Positions 16,846 through 25,364 are shown, counted from the first letter of the stretch. The stretch is 64,000 bases of DNA from Actinacidiphila epipremni (GCF_012034175.1 NZ_JAATEJ010000004.1:281418-345417), one strand, 5' to 3'. Program-made: numbers and translations. The notes: generated by a model from the letters alone, not told the origin.

Positions 16846-17328
16846 ATGTCCTCGGAGCCGTTGACCCGTGAGTCGTTCCTCCCACCTCTGCGGCCCATCA
16901 CGAAGCCCAAGGCGATGACGTTGTTGCCGACGCGCGTGTGGACGGAGCAGGACTGGGAGCGGATCCGACTCGGGTACGGGGCTGCAGACATGGACGAGAA
17001 GTGGCACGTCGTGACGGAGGATCGAACGGTCTGCGCTTTCCGGAGCTGGACGGGACGCGAGATCTACGCGGCGAATTTCGCTCCCTGCGATGGTGGGTGG
17101 CGGATAGCGTCGGCGGTGGTCGAGACGAAGCGCAAGATCTACCGCTCGATCTCTCCTGAGTTCGACGCGACGATGCTCTACGGCGTCCTGAGCGGAGTGG
17201 TCCTGGGCGAAGAGTGGTCCGAGCCGGGCGTCGAACTCGTGAGTACGGCTGTCTCGGGAGTGAACCCTTCGACTCTGCTGGGGCGGGTCGCACTCCACCA
17301 CTTCCTGGGCAACCGCTCCGAGCGATGA
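16846..17328 (+). CDS. Conserved hypothetical protein (actinobacterial)
   Basis: 160 residues from ATG 16846. It contains a WHVVTEDRTVCAFRSWTGREIY motif found in small conserved hypothetical proteins of Streptomyces. It appears to be a compact beta-rich domain without signal peptide. Function is unknown. It appears intact and is element cargo, upstream of and convergent with the broken phosphotransferase gene. Confidence 0.65.
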   Translation: MSSEPLTRESFLPPLRPITKPKAMTLLPTRVWTEQDWERIRLGYGAADMDEKWHVVTEDRTVCAFRSWTGREIYAANFAPCDGGWRIASAVVETKRKIYRSISPEFDATMLYGVLSGVVLGEEWSEPGVELVSTAVSGVNPSTLLGRVALHHFLGNRSER

Positions 17329-17360
17329 CTTCGCCGAGGGCACGAACTGCCTACTCGCGG

Positions 17361-18282
17361 TCAGTACGGCTGCCAGTGCCGCGGTGCTTCGTCGTCCCGG
17401 AGTGATGCGAGCCGGGTTCGGACCTCCTCGGCTATGTGCGGTCCCTCCGCGATGTTCTGCATGAGCCAGGTGGTCATCTTGAACTCTTGGACGGCGGCCA
17501 GGACGCCGAAGCCGGGCCAGTCACGCAGGCCCCGGCCGTATCCGTCGACGAACGCGGCGTACTCGTCACCGTTCAACCATCCCAACCGGTCGTACTCGTG
17601 AGCGGACACCACCAGGTCCCACTCCGGGTGGTCGAGACAGAAGTTCTCCAGGTCGATCAGGTGCGGCCTTCCCTGCCGGTCCACCATCAGGTTGTCGGTG
17701 TGGGCGTCCCCGTGCACGGGCCCCCTACGAGAGTCGAATTCGAGGCCCGCCAGCCGGTCCGCCAGTTCCTGCCGCCGCTTGCGCAGTAACACCCGGTCAT
17801 CGTCCGACACTCCTTCCGACGAGTTCGATACGGCGGTCAGCACGCCCGAACGCGTCGAAGTGCGGCAGCCCGAGGTGAGAGGGAGGCGTCAGGGAGTGCA
17901 GGTCCCGCAGAACGGCGCCCAGTTCGCCGTACGTCGCCGGCCGCCCGGCGTCCTCGATCAGGCGCCAGAAGGTCACCGGGTGCCCGTCGACCGTCAGCGG
18001 CTGCTCGATGTCGTCCACGGTCCGGACAGCGGGGAAGCCCTCGTCCGCCAGCCAGCGCGACACAGCCACCTCACGCCGCGTAGACGGCAGGTACGCCGGC
18101 CCCCGAGCCACCCGGACCACGACCGGTGCGGTCGCGAGCCGGTACAGGGCGTTTTCGTCGAAGCGCAGCTGCTCTGCACCCTCGTCGTCCAGGCCCACCA
18201 TCCGGCAGGCGGAGGCCATCACCCGCGCCGCGACAGCCGACGTGAATCCCGCACCCGAACCGAGGTCAGAGTCAGACGCCAT
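17361..18282 (-). pseudogene. Aminoglycoside phosphotransferase-like kinase, frameshifted
   Basis: The N-terminal half (18282 to about 17815) has the kinase N-lobe (VVVRVARGP..., EVAVSRWLADEGFP...). The C-terminal half (about 17815 to 17361) has the catalytic loop HGDAHTDNLMVD and LIDLENF. The frames differ by one base. Frame one reads RIELVGRSVGR-stop; the other continues SEGVSDDDRVLL. One extra G in GTCGGAAGG (near 17812-17820) explains the break. Length (about 305 residues) and motifs fit the APH family. It is either a decayed gene or a sequencing error. Confidence 0.75.
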
Positions 18283-18517
18283 GGCTGTCCGCGTTCCCCA
18301 ATCGTGCTCGCCCTACCGCCGCGCGAGCACAGGCCACCCGTGCACGCGCCCGAAACGACGATAGTCGGCTCACGCAAGGGGCTACGGAGCGCGGGCGGGT
18401 CGAAGCGGCATCGATCGGGATGTGTGGGCCCCGCGGACACCTTCGAGAGGGGACACGGATCATGGACTGGTGACGAGAAGACCCGAAGAAGCTGTGCCGG
18501 ATGCGTCGACAGGGCGT

Positions 18518-19114
18518 ATGGCGCACCTGTCCGCTTACCAGCAGGCATTGCGTAACCGGCTTCTGGACGCCCCGCAGGTTGCCACTCCACCGCCGTGGAA
18601 GCTCGTCTCCGAGCGCCGCATCCCCATCGGTGGGCTCCTCGGGATCGGTTTCGCCGTGCACCCCGACAACGGCCATGACCTGGTGATGGTCGTCTCCCAG
18701 GACGGTCACGGCCTCTTCGACGCGCTCACCGGCGAGAAGATCGCCCGGGACCGCGACCCAGACCCTGACGACAGCACTCCCGAGGCGGTCGACGATCTGT
18801 CCTGCCCGGGCTTGGGTCCGGTGACGGGTACCAGAGTGCGCATCGCGGGGCTCTTCGGCGGAGGGCTGCACACCGGCACCGGCGACGGCTGGAGCGTAGA
18901 AGTCGCCAGTCCCGATTGGCCGCACGACCGCGTACTCCTGTCCTGCGGCGGCGGGTTTGCGCACGGAGGCTCGCACGGCGGGACGTGGTGGCACATCTTC
19001 CACTCCACGTACTCCGAACTCCGAGCCGTCGGCTTCTCTCCCTCCGGGCGCACCCTCGCCGTGGCGACGAGCAGCGACGTGACGTTCTGGACCCGCTGGG
19101 AGAGCGAAAGGTGA
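18518..19114 (+). CDS. Conserved hypothetical protein
   Basis: 198 residues from ATG 18518 (GTG 18470 is possible). It has a Gly/Asp-rich beta pattern: GLLGIGFAVHPDNGHDLVMV, FDALTGEKIARDRDPDPD, GLFGGGLHT, and a C-terminal GFSPSGRTLAVATSSDVTFW motif that resembles a WD40-like blade. Similar proteins occur across Streptomyces without known role. It ends 25 bp from the right border of the element. Confidence 0.6.
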   Translation: MAHLSAYQQALRNRLLDAPQVATPPPWKLVSERRIPIGGLLGIGFAVHPDNGHDLVMVVSQDGHGLFDALTGEKIARDRDPDPDDSTPEAVDDLSCPGLGPVTGTRVRIAGLFGGGLHTGTGDGWSVEVASPDWPHDRVLLSCGGGFAHGGSHGGTWWHIFHSTYSELRAVGFSPSGRTLAVATSSDVTFWTRWESER

Positions 19115-19138
19115 GTTGAAAAGGACTACGAACGAGGC

Positions 19139-19594
19139 TTGACGTGGATCAAGCCGTCGTTCCTGTGGATGATGTACCGCTGCGGGTGGGGCACGAAGGA
19201 GGGCCAGGAGACCGTGCTGGCCGTCGAGATCACCCGGGAGGGCTTCGAGTGGGCTCTCGCGCACGCGTGCCTGTCGGCGTACGAGCGCGGGCTGCACCCC
19301 GACCGCGCCGCGTGGAGCCGTAGCCTCAGGCGGGCGCCCGCGCGTGTGCAGTGGGACCCCGAACGCGACCTGCACCTGCGGCCGTTGCCGTATCGCTCGC
19401 TCCAACTCGGCCTGGCGGCCGAGGCGTCCAGCCGTTACGCCGACGAATGGCTCGTCTCGATCAGCGACGTCACCGGCCTCGCCCGGGCGGTCCACGCACA
19501 CGTCCGCGCGGGCGAGTCGGCCGCCGCGCGTGAACTCCTGCCGGTCGAGCGGCCGTACGCCGTGCCAGGCGGGCTCGCGCACCTGGGGGCGTGA
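19139..19594 (+). pseudogene. DUF4291 gene, 3' fragment
   Basis: A frame from TTG 19139 reads T-WIKPSFLWMMYRCGWGTKEG, AVEITREGFEWALAHACLS and RSLQLGLAAEASSRYADEW, i.e. nearly the whole DUF4291 domain minus the first 47 residues now found at 14233. It continues the left fragment exactly at TGACG. TTG could still start translation of a shortened protein, but there is no good ribosome binding site. Confidence 0.85.
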
Positions 19595-19610
19595 GGCGGC
19601 GGGGGGCGGG

Positions 19611-20171
19611 TCATGGCTGGGTGCGGTGGCGGACGTCGGTCGTGAGTTTGGCCAACAGGGTGGTGAGGGTGGTGCGTTCGGTGGGGGTGAGGCCGGCGAC
19701 GAGGGTGGCCTCGCGGCCGAGGACCGCGTCGACGGAGCGCTCGATGAGGGCGTGACCGGCCGGCGTGAGGGTCACCAGGACGGTGCGGCCCCCGGCGGGG
19801 GAGCCGCTGCGGTGGACCAGGTCGTCGCGTTCGGCGCGGGCCACGCGCTGCGAGATCGCGCCCGCCGTCACCAGGGTGCGGCGGGCGAGTTCGCGGGTGC
19901 TCAGGGCGTACGGCGGGCCCGAGCGGCGCAGCACCGAGAGCAGGTCGAGCGTCGCCGCGTCGATGCCCGCCTCGCGCAGCACACGGGCCCGGTCGTCCGC
20001 GAAGAGCTTGCCGAGCCACCAGATGGGCGTGACGACCTCGATGGAGTCGGTGGGCGTGCCCGGCCGCTCCCGCTGCCACGCGGCGGCGATGTCCGCGGCG
20101 GAGTGCGCGGGGGCCGCGGTGCCGGGCCGCGGGTCCTCGGGGGCGGGCTCTTGCGTCGTCGGGTCGGGCAC
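19611..20171 (-). CDS. MarR-family regulator
   Basis: 186 residues from GTG 20171. The winged helix lies at about 85-150: TRELARRTLVTAGAISQRVARAERDDLV, then the wing GRTVLVTLTPAGHALI. The N-terminal 40 residues are low-complexity. It is divergent from an SDR gene. A nested inverted repeat lies in the spacer, so it probably represses itself and the SDR in response to a small aromatic or similar ligand (inference). Confidence 0.88.
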   Translation of the reverse strand: MPDPTTQEPAPEDPRPGTAAPAHSAADIAAAWQRERPGTPTDSIEVVTPIWWLGKLFADDRARVLREAGIDAATLDLLSVLRRSGPPYALSTRELARRTLVTAGAISQRVARAERDDLVHRSGSPAGGRTVLVTLTPAGHALIERSVDAVLGREATLVAGLTPTERTTLTTLLAKLTTDVRHRTQP

Positions 20172-20205
20172 GGTGCGGCTCCCGGGGTGCTGTGCGGCAT
20201 GCGCA

Positions 20206-20254
20206 GGTCTGCGTTATGTTTAGGTCTAAACATCGCAACGTCCGAACGCAGACC
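20206..20254. promoter_or_regulatory. Nested inverted repeats, MarR operator region
   Basis: An inner dyad ATGTTTAG-gt-CTAAACAT (20216-20233) is nested in an outer dyad GGTCTGCGTT (20206-20215) / AACGCAGACC (20245-20254). The inner 18-bp AT-rich palindrome is typical of MarR sites. Confidence 0.75.
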
Positions 20255-20284
20255 GTACCAGCGCACCGCCGAACAGGAGTCACC

Positions 20285-21052
20285 GTGTCCCGCAGCGTGC
20301 TCGTCACCGGAGGCACCAGCGGCATCGGCCGCGCCATCGCCGCGCTCTTCGCCGCCGAGGCCCACCCCGCGGGCACCCCCGCGGGCGCCTCCGCTGACGC
20401 CCCCGCCGGCCCACCGCAGGTGTACGTCACCGGCCGCCACCAGGCCACCGTCGAGCGCACCGCCAAGGAACTCGGCGTCCACGGCATCGTCTGCGACGCC
20501 ACCGACCCCGCCCAGGTCGCCGCCCTCGCCGTGCAACTGCCCACCGTGGACGTCCTGGTCAACGCCGCCGGCGGCCTCCCCGGCGACGCCCCCGGCGGCC
20601 TCGCCCCGCTGGAGGCGCTGCTCGCGCAGTGGACCACCAGCCTCGCGCAGAACCTGCTCACCGCCGTGCTGACCACCACCGCCCTGCGCGACGCCCTCAC
20701 TCCCACCGCCGCCGTCATCAGCATCGGCTCCATCGGCGCGGAGCGCCGCGGCGGCTCGTACGGCGCCGCGAAGGCCGCGCTGGCCGCCTGGAACGCCGCC
20801 CTGTCCGCCGACCTCGGCCCGAACGGCGTGACCTGCAACGTCATTTCCGCCGGCTACACCGCCGGCACCAACTTCTTCGGCGGCACCCTCCCCGCCGCCC
20901 GCCACGAAGCACTCGTCGCCGAGACCCACACCCAACGCCCCGGCACGGCCGACGACATCGCCGCCACCGCGTACTTCCTCGCCTCCCCCGGCGCCCGCCA
21001 CATCACCGGCCAGACCATCCACGTCAACGGCGGCGCGTACACGACCCGTTGA
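20285..21052 (+). CDS. SDR-family oxidoreductase
   Basis: 255 residues from GTG 20285 with AGGAG 5 nt upstream. The cofactor loop is TGGTSGIG, the NAAGG motif is present, and the catalytic site is S-x-Y-G-A-A-K (ISIGSIGAERRGGSYGAAKAA). The C-terminus HITGQTIHVNGGAYTTR is typical of FabG-like dehydrogenases. The substrate is unknown. Regulation by the divergent MarR gene is likely from the shared operator. Confidence 0.88.
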   Translation: MSRSVLVTGGTSGIGRAIAALFAAEAHPAGTPAGASADAPAGPPQVYVTGRHQATVERTAKELGVHGIVCDATDPAQVAALAVQLPTVDVLVNAAGGLPGDAPGGLAPLEALLAQWTTSLAQNLLTAVLTTTALRDALTPTAAVISIGSIGAERRGGSYGAAKAALAAWNAALSADLGPNGVTCNVISAGYTAGTNFFGGTLPAARHEALVAETHTQRPGTADDIAATAYFLASPGARHITGQTIHVNGGAYTTR

Positions 21053-21093
21053 GCCGCGAACCCGCCCGCCCACCGGCGCGACGAAAAGCACGC

Positions 21094-22050
21094 CTACGGC
21101 AGCGGCGCGGCCAGCAGCTCCTCCGACAGCTGCCAGAGGCGGTCCGCCTTGGCCGGGTCGAGCGCGTACGCCGCGACGCCGCGCCGTACGCCGGGGGTGA
21201 AGGGGCCCGCCTCCTGGCAGTCCTCGAAGTACCTGCCGGTCACGCCCTCGACCAGCGGCGACGCCGCGAGCAGCACGGACGTCGCGGCGCCCTGCGGGAC
21301 GTCCTTGACGGAGACCCCGGTCGTGCCGGCCGGGTCGAAGGACTGCGGGGGCAGCGCCGCCGGGTCCGCGGAGCGGGACAGGCCCGTACTGGCGATACGC
21401 CCCGGGTTCAGCGCGTTGCCGGTGATCCCGTCGGCCGCCCAGCGGCGGGCGATCCCGACCGCGAAGAGCACGTTCGCCGTCTTGGACTGGCTGTACGCGG
21501 CCCACGGGTCGTACGGGTGGCGGGCGAACACGGGGTCGTCGAACAGCACCTCGCCGTTGACGTGCCCGACCGAGCTGACGTTCACGACCCGTGCGCGGCC
21601 GGCCGCGGCGAGGGCGTCGTGCAGGCCGGTCGTGAGGCCGAAGTGGCCCAGGTGGTTGGTGGCGAACTGCATCTCCCAGCCCTCGGCCGTGCGCAGTTCG
21701 GGCGTGGCCATGATGCCGGCGTTGTTCACCAGGATGTGCAGCGGCCCCTGCCAGGCACTGACGAACGCCCGCACCGAGCGGCGGTCGGCGAGCTCCAGCG
21801 GCGCGACCAGCACGTCCGGGTTGCCGGTCGCGGCACTGATCTCCCGCGCCGCTTCCTCGCCGGCCTCCGCGTTCCGTACGGCCAGCGTCACCTCCGCGCC
21901 GGCCGAGGCGAGCGCGCGGGCGGTCTCCCGCCCGATGCCCGAGGTCGCGCCGGTGACGACGGCCCGCCGGCCGCTGAGATCGACGCCGGCGACGACGTCC
22001 GCGGCGGTGGAGGCGGCGCCGAAGGGGGTGGTGATACGGGGGGTGTCCAT
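21094..22050 (-). CDS. SDR-family oxidoreductase (retinol-dehydrogenase/POR-like)
   Basis: 318 residues from ATG 22050, with GGAAGGA upstream. Motifs are TGATSGIG, NNAGIM and catalytic YSQSK (WAAYSQSKTANVLFA). The longer C-terminal substrate region (over 300 residues in total) places it with extended retinol-dehydrogenase or protochlorophyllide-reductase-like SDRs. It is divergent from a TetR gene and shares its operators. Confidence 0.88.
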   Translation of the reverse strand: MDTPRITTPFGAASTAADVVAGVDLSGRRAVVTGATSGIGRETARALASAGAEVTLAVRNAEAGEEAAREISAATGNPDVLVAPLELADRRSVRAFVSAWQGPLHILVNNAGIMATPELRTAEGWEMQFATNHLGHFGLTTGLHDALAAAGRARVVNVSSVGHVNGEVLFDDPVFARHPYDPWAAYSQSKTANVLFAVGIARRWAADGITGNALNPGRIASTGLSRSADPAALPPQSFDPAGTTGVSVKDVPQGAATSVLLAASPLVEGVTGRYFEDCQEAGPFTPGVRRGVAAYALDPAKADRLWQLSEELLAAPLP

Positions 22051-22087
22051 GGTGGTCGGTCCTTCCGGCGGAGGGGTTGCTAGGCTA

Positions 22088-22135
22088 TCCGGAGGAGGCT
22101 CCGTTACGTCCACGGTAAGCGGAGCCAGCTCCGGA
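22088..22135. promoter_or_regulatory. Two TetR-type operators in an inverted arrangement
   Basis: CGGAG-gagg-CTCCG (22090-22103) and CGGAGC-ca-GCTCCG (22120-22133) are two palindromes. The whole block 22088-22107 / 22115-22135 is an imperfect inverted repeat around GTCCACG, so both divergent promoters carry one site. Confidence 0.75.
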
Positions 22136-22161
22136 AAGCAACTTCCGACACGGAGGCCACC

Positions 22162-22740
22162 GTGACGTCACCCCCCGGCGAGCCGGAGCGGCTGCGCGCC
22201 GACGCACGCAAGAACCGCGAGCGCATCGTGTCCGCCGCCGCCGAGGCATTCGCGCGCGAGGGCGCGGACGCGACGCTCAAGGACATCGCACAGCAGGCCG
22301 GCGTCGGCATCGGCACGCTCTACCGGCACTTCCCCACCCGCGAGGCGCTCGCCGACGCGGTGTACCGCACGGAGACGCAGCGGCTGTGCGACGCCGCGGC
22401 CGAACTGCTGCAACGGCACGCGCCTCTCGACGCCCTCCGCGAGTGGGTCCTGCTCTTCCTGGACTACATGGCCACGAAGGACGGCATGGCCGAGAGCCTG
22501 CACGCCGTCCTCACCGCCGACGCGTCCCTGCGCACCGACACGCGCGCCCGCCTCCAGGACGCCCTCCGCCTCCTCGTGGACGCCGGCCAGCGCGCCGGCC
22601 ACCTCCGCACCCCCCTCGACCCCGCCGACCTCTCCCTCGCCCTCGCCGGCCTCGCCCTCGCCCTCCGCCACCACCCCGACGCCCCCCGGATCGCCCCCCG
22701 CCTCTACACCCTCCTCCTCGACGGCCTCCGCCGACGTTGA
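22162..22740 (+). CDS. TetR-family regulator
   Basis: 192 residues from GTG 22162. The N-terminal HTH is ATLKDIAQQAGVGIGTLYRHFPTREAL (about 38-64). The C-terminal part has the LDYMATKDGMAESL helix pair seen in TetR_C_33/SbtR-like domains. It is expected to repress itself and the divergent SDR gene through the twin operators. Confidence 0.88.
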   Translation: MTSPPGEPERLRADARKNRERIVSAAAEAFAREGADATLKDIAQQAGVGIGTLYRHFPTREALADAVYRTETQRLCDAAAELLQRHAPLDALREWVLLFLDYMATKDGMAESLHAVLTADASLRTDTRARLQDALRLLVDAGQRAGHLRTPLDPADLSLALAGLALALRHHPDAPRIAPRLYTLLLDGLRRR

Positions 22741-22806
22741 TCTCCCGGAGGCCACGCCCCGCTGCCGGAGCGTGCCCCGAGCGCGGGCCGCGCTGCTCGG
22801 GCGGGC

Positions 22807-23160
22807 TCAGTCGGTCTGCCGGGGGTGACCGGTTCCGGCGTGAACCAGCCAGCAGGTAGTGGCGTTCTCGTCGAAGAGGTACCAGATCCGGCCTCCGCCG
22901 GTGACCTCGATCTGCCACTGGGGGTAGGACTTGCCGTTCCGCGTCCCCGTGGCCAGGTCACCTTTCATCCGGTGGTGGCGTGAGGTCGGCACGACCGGGG
23001 CGGGGCAGGTTCGCATCTGGATCCAGGCGTCGAGTGTGTTGCCCGGCGCCTGCCTGCACAGGTCCTGCCACCCGACGGCGGCAGCTCGGGACGCGAACTT
23101 CACCTCGTACTCGCCTTTGCCGGGCGGCGGCGGTACGGGATCGCCTTTGCCGAGGCTCAC
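22807..23160 (-). CDS. RelE-like toxin candidate
   Basis: 117 residues from GTG 23160, overlapping the upstream gene stop by four bases. The pattern resembles RelE/HigB-fold RNases: W-x2-L-C-R...L-DAW (helices), R-HHRMKG-D-L, YPQWQIEV-TGGGRIWYLFDE (strands) and a closing HPRQTD. No published family name can be assigned with certainty. The coupled upstream gene supplies a Phd-like N-terminus, so the pair is read as a type II toxin-antitoxin module. Confidence 0.6.
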   Translation of the reverse strand: MSLGKGDPVPPPPGKGEYEVKFASRAAAVGWQDLCRQAPGNTLDAWIQMRTCPAPVVPTSRHHRMKGDLATGTRNGKSYPQWQIEVTGGGRIWYLFDENATTCWLVHAGTGHPRQTD

Positions 23161-23651
23161 TCGCCGGCCACCTCCGGCATGGGGACGGCGCCGTGGTCGG
23201 CGTCACCGTGGTCGGCGCTGAGCGCCCTGTGCAGGTCGGGGTCGGCGTACGCCTCGGCGGTGTGGCGCCACTCCGTGATGAGCTGCGCGATCGGACTCAC
23301 CGTGCCGAGGTCCGTACTGGCCCGCGCCGTCTCGATGAATTCGACGAGGAACGTCCTCACCTCCCGCTCCGGGAGGAACCTGACCCACGGGAAGGCGTCG
23401 GGGAACACCTCGGTGAGGATTTGCACGGCGCCGGGATCATGCTTCATGAGGGCGACGAACATGCGCGTCGTCGAGTCCACCACTTGCACGGCTTCTTCCG
23501 CGCGTGCGGCAGTAGTCAGATAGAGATCCTCGTCGTCCCTGCGGTGCAGTCGGATACCTCGGCGAAGGCTGCTCTGCATGCGGGCGACGGTGTCTTTGGG
23601 TCTGTTGATCAGCTCGGAGAAGTTCGCTTCGACAGCAGGGAGGGTCGTCAT
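23157..23651 (-). CDS. Antitoxin candidate with long C-terminal region
   Basis: 164 residues from ATG 23651. Residues 1-50 (AVEANFSELINRPKDTVARM...DDEDLYLTTAARAE) resemble the Phd/YefM DNA-binding fold. The long C-terminal half (VQVVDSTTRMFVALM...LITEWRHTAEAYADPDLH) is helical and roughly double the length of ordinary antitoxins. It overlaps the toxin start (GTGA). A short CTTCGAAG palindrome just upstream (about 23668-23675) may be the autoregulatory site. Confidence 0.6.
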   Translation of the reverse strand: MTTLPAVEANFSELINRPKDTVARMQSSLRRGIRLHRRDDEDLYLTTAARAEEAVQVVDSTTRMFVALMKHDPGAVQILTEVFPDAFPWVRFLPEREVRTFLVEFIETARASTDLGTVSPIAQLITEWRHTAEAYADPDLHRALSADHGDADHGAVPMPEVAGE

Positions 23652-23741
23652 GACTTTGAAACTACTTCGAAGGTCGTGCTGCTGTCCATGCGGAATGCCG
23701 TGGTGCGGCCAATGTGTGCCCTGGCGGCTTCCGGAACGTGG

Positions 23742-24323
23742 CTACTGGGTGACGAGGGCGATCGCGACGATCGCGAAGGTGATGACGATGCCCAGGACGA
23801 AGCCCACCGCCGTGGGGGAAAGGCGCTGGTGGAGCCTGACCGGGGGACGGAAGCGGGCGGAGGGGGCGGTGCTCGCCTCCCACCAGCGCAGGACGCGCGC
23901 GTAGTTCGCGTCGAGGTCGGGGTTGGGGTGGAGGGCGGTGCGCTGGAGCACCGGCAGGGAGCGGCGGCGGCCGTCCGCGAGGGTGATGCGGACCGCCTCG
24001 TACGTGCCCTGCCGGGTCTTCGTCTCGCGCATGTCGATCCAGCGGATCCGGTCCCACGGGTGGGTGCGGCCCCGGCCGAAGCCCCAGCAGATGGTGATGC
24101 CCGCGGGCCCGACCTCCGTGCGGCTGCGCCGGGACGAGACGAGGCACGCGCCGCCGACGAGGACCGTGGCGCCCAGCAACCAGCCGGCGCCCGCGAGGCC
24201 GAAACGGGCGAGGGAGAGGCCGCCCTCCAAGGCCAGCACGAGGGCCGCCACGGCCGGCCGCCGCCATGACGGGCGGTAGCGGTCCCGCCCCCGGAAACAC
24301 AGCTCCTGCTGCTCCACCCGCAC
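23742..24323 (-). CDS. Bacterial PH-domain membrane protein
   Basis: 193 residues from GTG 24323, with a GGGGGG ribosome binding site. Two membrane helices (about 20-60) are followed by a PH-like beta domain: TEVGPAGITICWGFGRGRTHPWDRIRWIDMR and GRRRSLPVLQR. A final membrane helix lies near the C-terminus. This layout is that of small actinobacterial PH-domain proteins of unknown function. An upstream in-frame start would add a low-complexity lead and is rejected. Confidence 0.72.
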   Translation of the reverse strand: MRVEQQELCFRGRDRYRPSWRRPAVAALVLALEGGLSLARFGLAGAGWLLGATVLVGGACLVSSRRSRTEVGPAGITICWGFGRGRTHPWDRIRWIDMRETKTRQGTYEAVRITLADGRRRSLPVLQRTALHPNPDLDANYARVLRWWEASTAPSARFRPPVRLHQRLSPTAVGFVLGIVITFAIVAIALVTQ

Positions 24324-24423
24324 GGCGAACCCCCCCGGTGTCCGAACCCCCGAGCCCCCTGGGCGGCGCTCCCCGCCCTGCTCACGACCGCCATCGTGCC
24401 ATCCTTGCCCCGCGCCCGCTTGT

Positions 24424-24477
24424 CCCGCATACGGCAACGTGGCGGCCCGGAACGCTGCCGTATGCGGGCACCGCCAC
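24424..24477. repeat. Interlocked inverted repeats
   Basis: CCCGCATACGGCA (24424-24436) is an exact reverse complement of TGCCGTATGCGGG (24456-24468). A second pair, GTGGCGG (24439-24445) / CCGCCAC (24471-24477), encloses the right arm, so the two stems are mutually exclusive. It lies between divergent genes, followed by a -10-like TAGGTT at 24514-24519. Confidence 0.7.
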
Positions 24478-24575
24478 CTGCCCGCCTCCCCGCGCGGACC
24501 CGCCCGCCCGGCGCTAGGTTGACGCTAGGCCGAGCAGCAGCGAGGCGGCCGGCGACGACAGGATGCGGGGCAGCG

Positions 24576-25364
24576 ATGGACACCGACATGCGCGGCAGGA
24601 CCGCCGTCGTGACCGGCGCCAGCAAGGGCATCGGCCTGGCCGTCACCCGCGCCCTCACGGACTGCGGGGCGCATGTCGTCGCCGGATCGCGCTCCCTCAG
24701 CGACGGGCTCCGGGAGCTGGTGGACGCGGGCCGGGCGACCTTCGTGCAGGGCGACCTCAGTACGCCCGCCGGCCCGGCGGCCCTGGTGGCGGCGGCGGTG
24801 CAGCGCGGCGGGCCCGACATCCTGGTCAACAACGTCGGCGGCGTCACCCCGCGCCCGGACGGCTTCACCAGCATCAGCGACGCGCACTGGACCGCCACCT
24901 GGGACCTCGGCTTCATGACGGCCGTCCGCACCACCCGCGAGGCCGTCCCGCCCATGGCCGCCAAGGGCGGCGGCGTCATCGTCATGGTGGGCTCGGTCAA
25001 CGCCTTCCTCCCCGACCCGCTGGTCCTCGACTACTCCGTGATCAAGGCGGCCCTGACGAACCTCGCCAAGGGCCTGTCGAAGGAGCTGGGCCCGCGCGGC
25101 ATCCGCGTCGTCTCCGTCAGCCCCGGCCCGGTCGAGACCGACCTCTGGCTCGGCGAGAGCGGCATGGCCAAGACCATGGCCCACGCCACCGGCAAGCCCC
25201 CCGAGGCCATCTCCGCCGGCGCCGTCGACACCACCCCCCTCGGCCGCTTCAGCACTCCCACCCAGGTCGCCGACCTCATCACCTTCCTGGCCAGCGACCG
25301 CGCGGCCAACATCACCGGCGCGGACGTCACGATCGACGCCGGGATGATCACGACGATGCGCTGA
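24576..25364 (+). CDS. SDR-family oxidoreductase (FabG-like)
   Basis: 262 residues from ATG 24576. It has TGASKGIG, NNVGG, catalytic S...YSVIK (VGSVNAFLPDPLVLDYSVIKAA) and the C-terminal NITGADVTIDAGM of FabG-like SDRs. The N-NVGG variant suggests a group of streptomycete SDRs annotated broadly as oxidoreductases. It is monocistronic; its last codons are part of an 18-bp direct repeat. Confidence 0.87.
   Translation: MDTDMRGRTAVVTGASKGIGLAVTRALTDCGAHVVAGSRSLSDGLRELVDAGRATFVQGDLSTPAGPAALVAAAVQRGGPDILVNNVGGVTPRPDGFTSISDAHWTATWDLGFMTAVRTTREAVPPMAAKGGGVIVMVGSVNAFLPDPLVLDYSVIKAALTNLAKGLSKELGPRGIRVVSVSPGPVETDLWLGESGMAKTMAHATGKPPEAISAGAVDTTPLGRFSTPTQVADLITFLASDRAANITGADVTIDAGMITTMR

Larger units (their letters stand above)
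14369..19144. mobile_element. Decayed integrative element (about 4.77 kb) in a DUF4291 gene
   Basis: Its borders are set by the DUF4291 split. TGACG at 14369-14373 (left) and at 19140-19144 (right) marks the crossover. Inside are a C-terminal serine-integrase remnant at the left end, a RepSA replication-initiator fragment like those of actinomycete integrative and conjugative elements, a TPR-regulator fragment, a frameshifted phosphotransferase-like gene and four unknown genes or fragments. Base composition inside is visibly less GC-extreme than the flanks. No transfer (TraB/FtsK-like), excisionase or intact integrase gene is present, so it should be immobile. Confidence 0.75.

Noticed and set aside
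14374..19138. Integration-dependent inactivation of int, with attP inside the integrase gene
   Set aside because: It would leave the integrase N-terminal half beside the right border; 18.5-19.1 kb holds an unrelated hypothetical gene instead.
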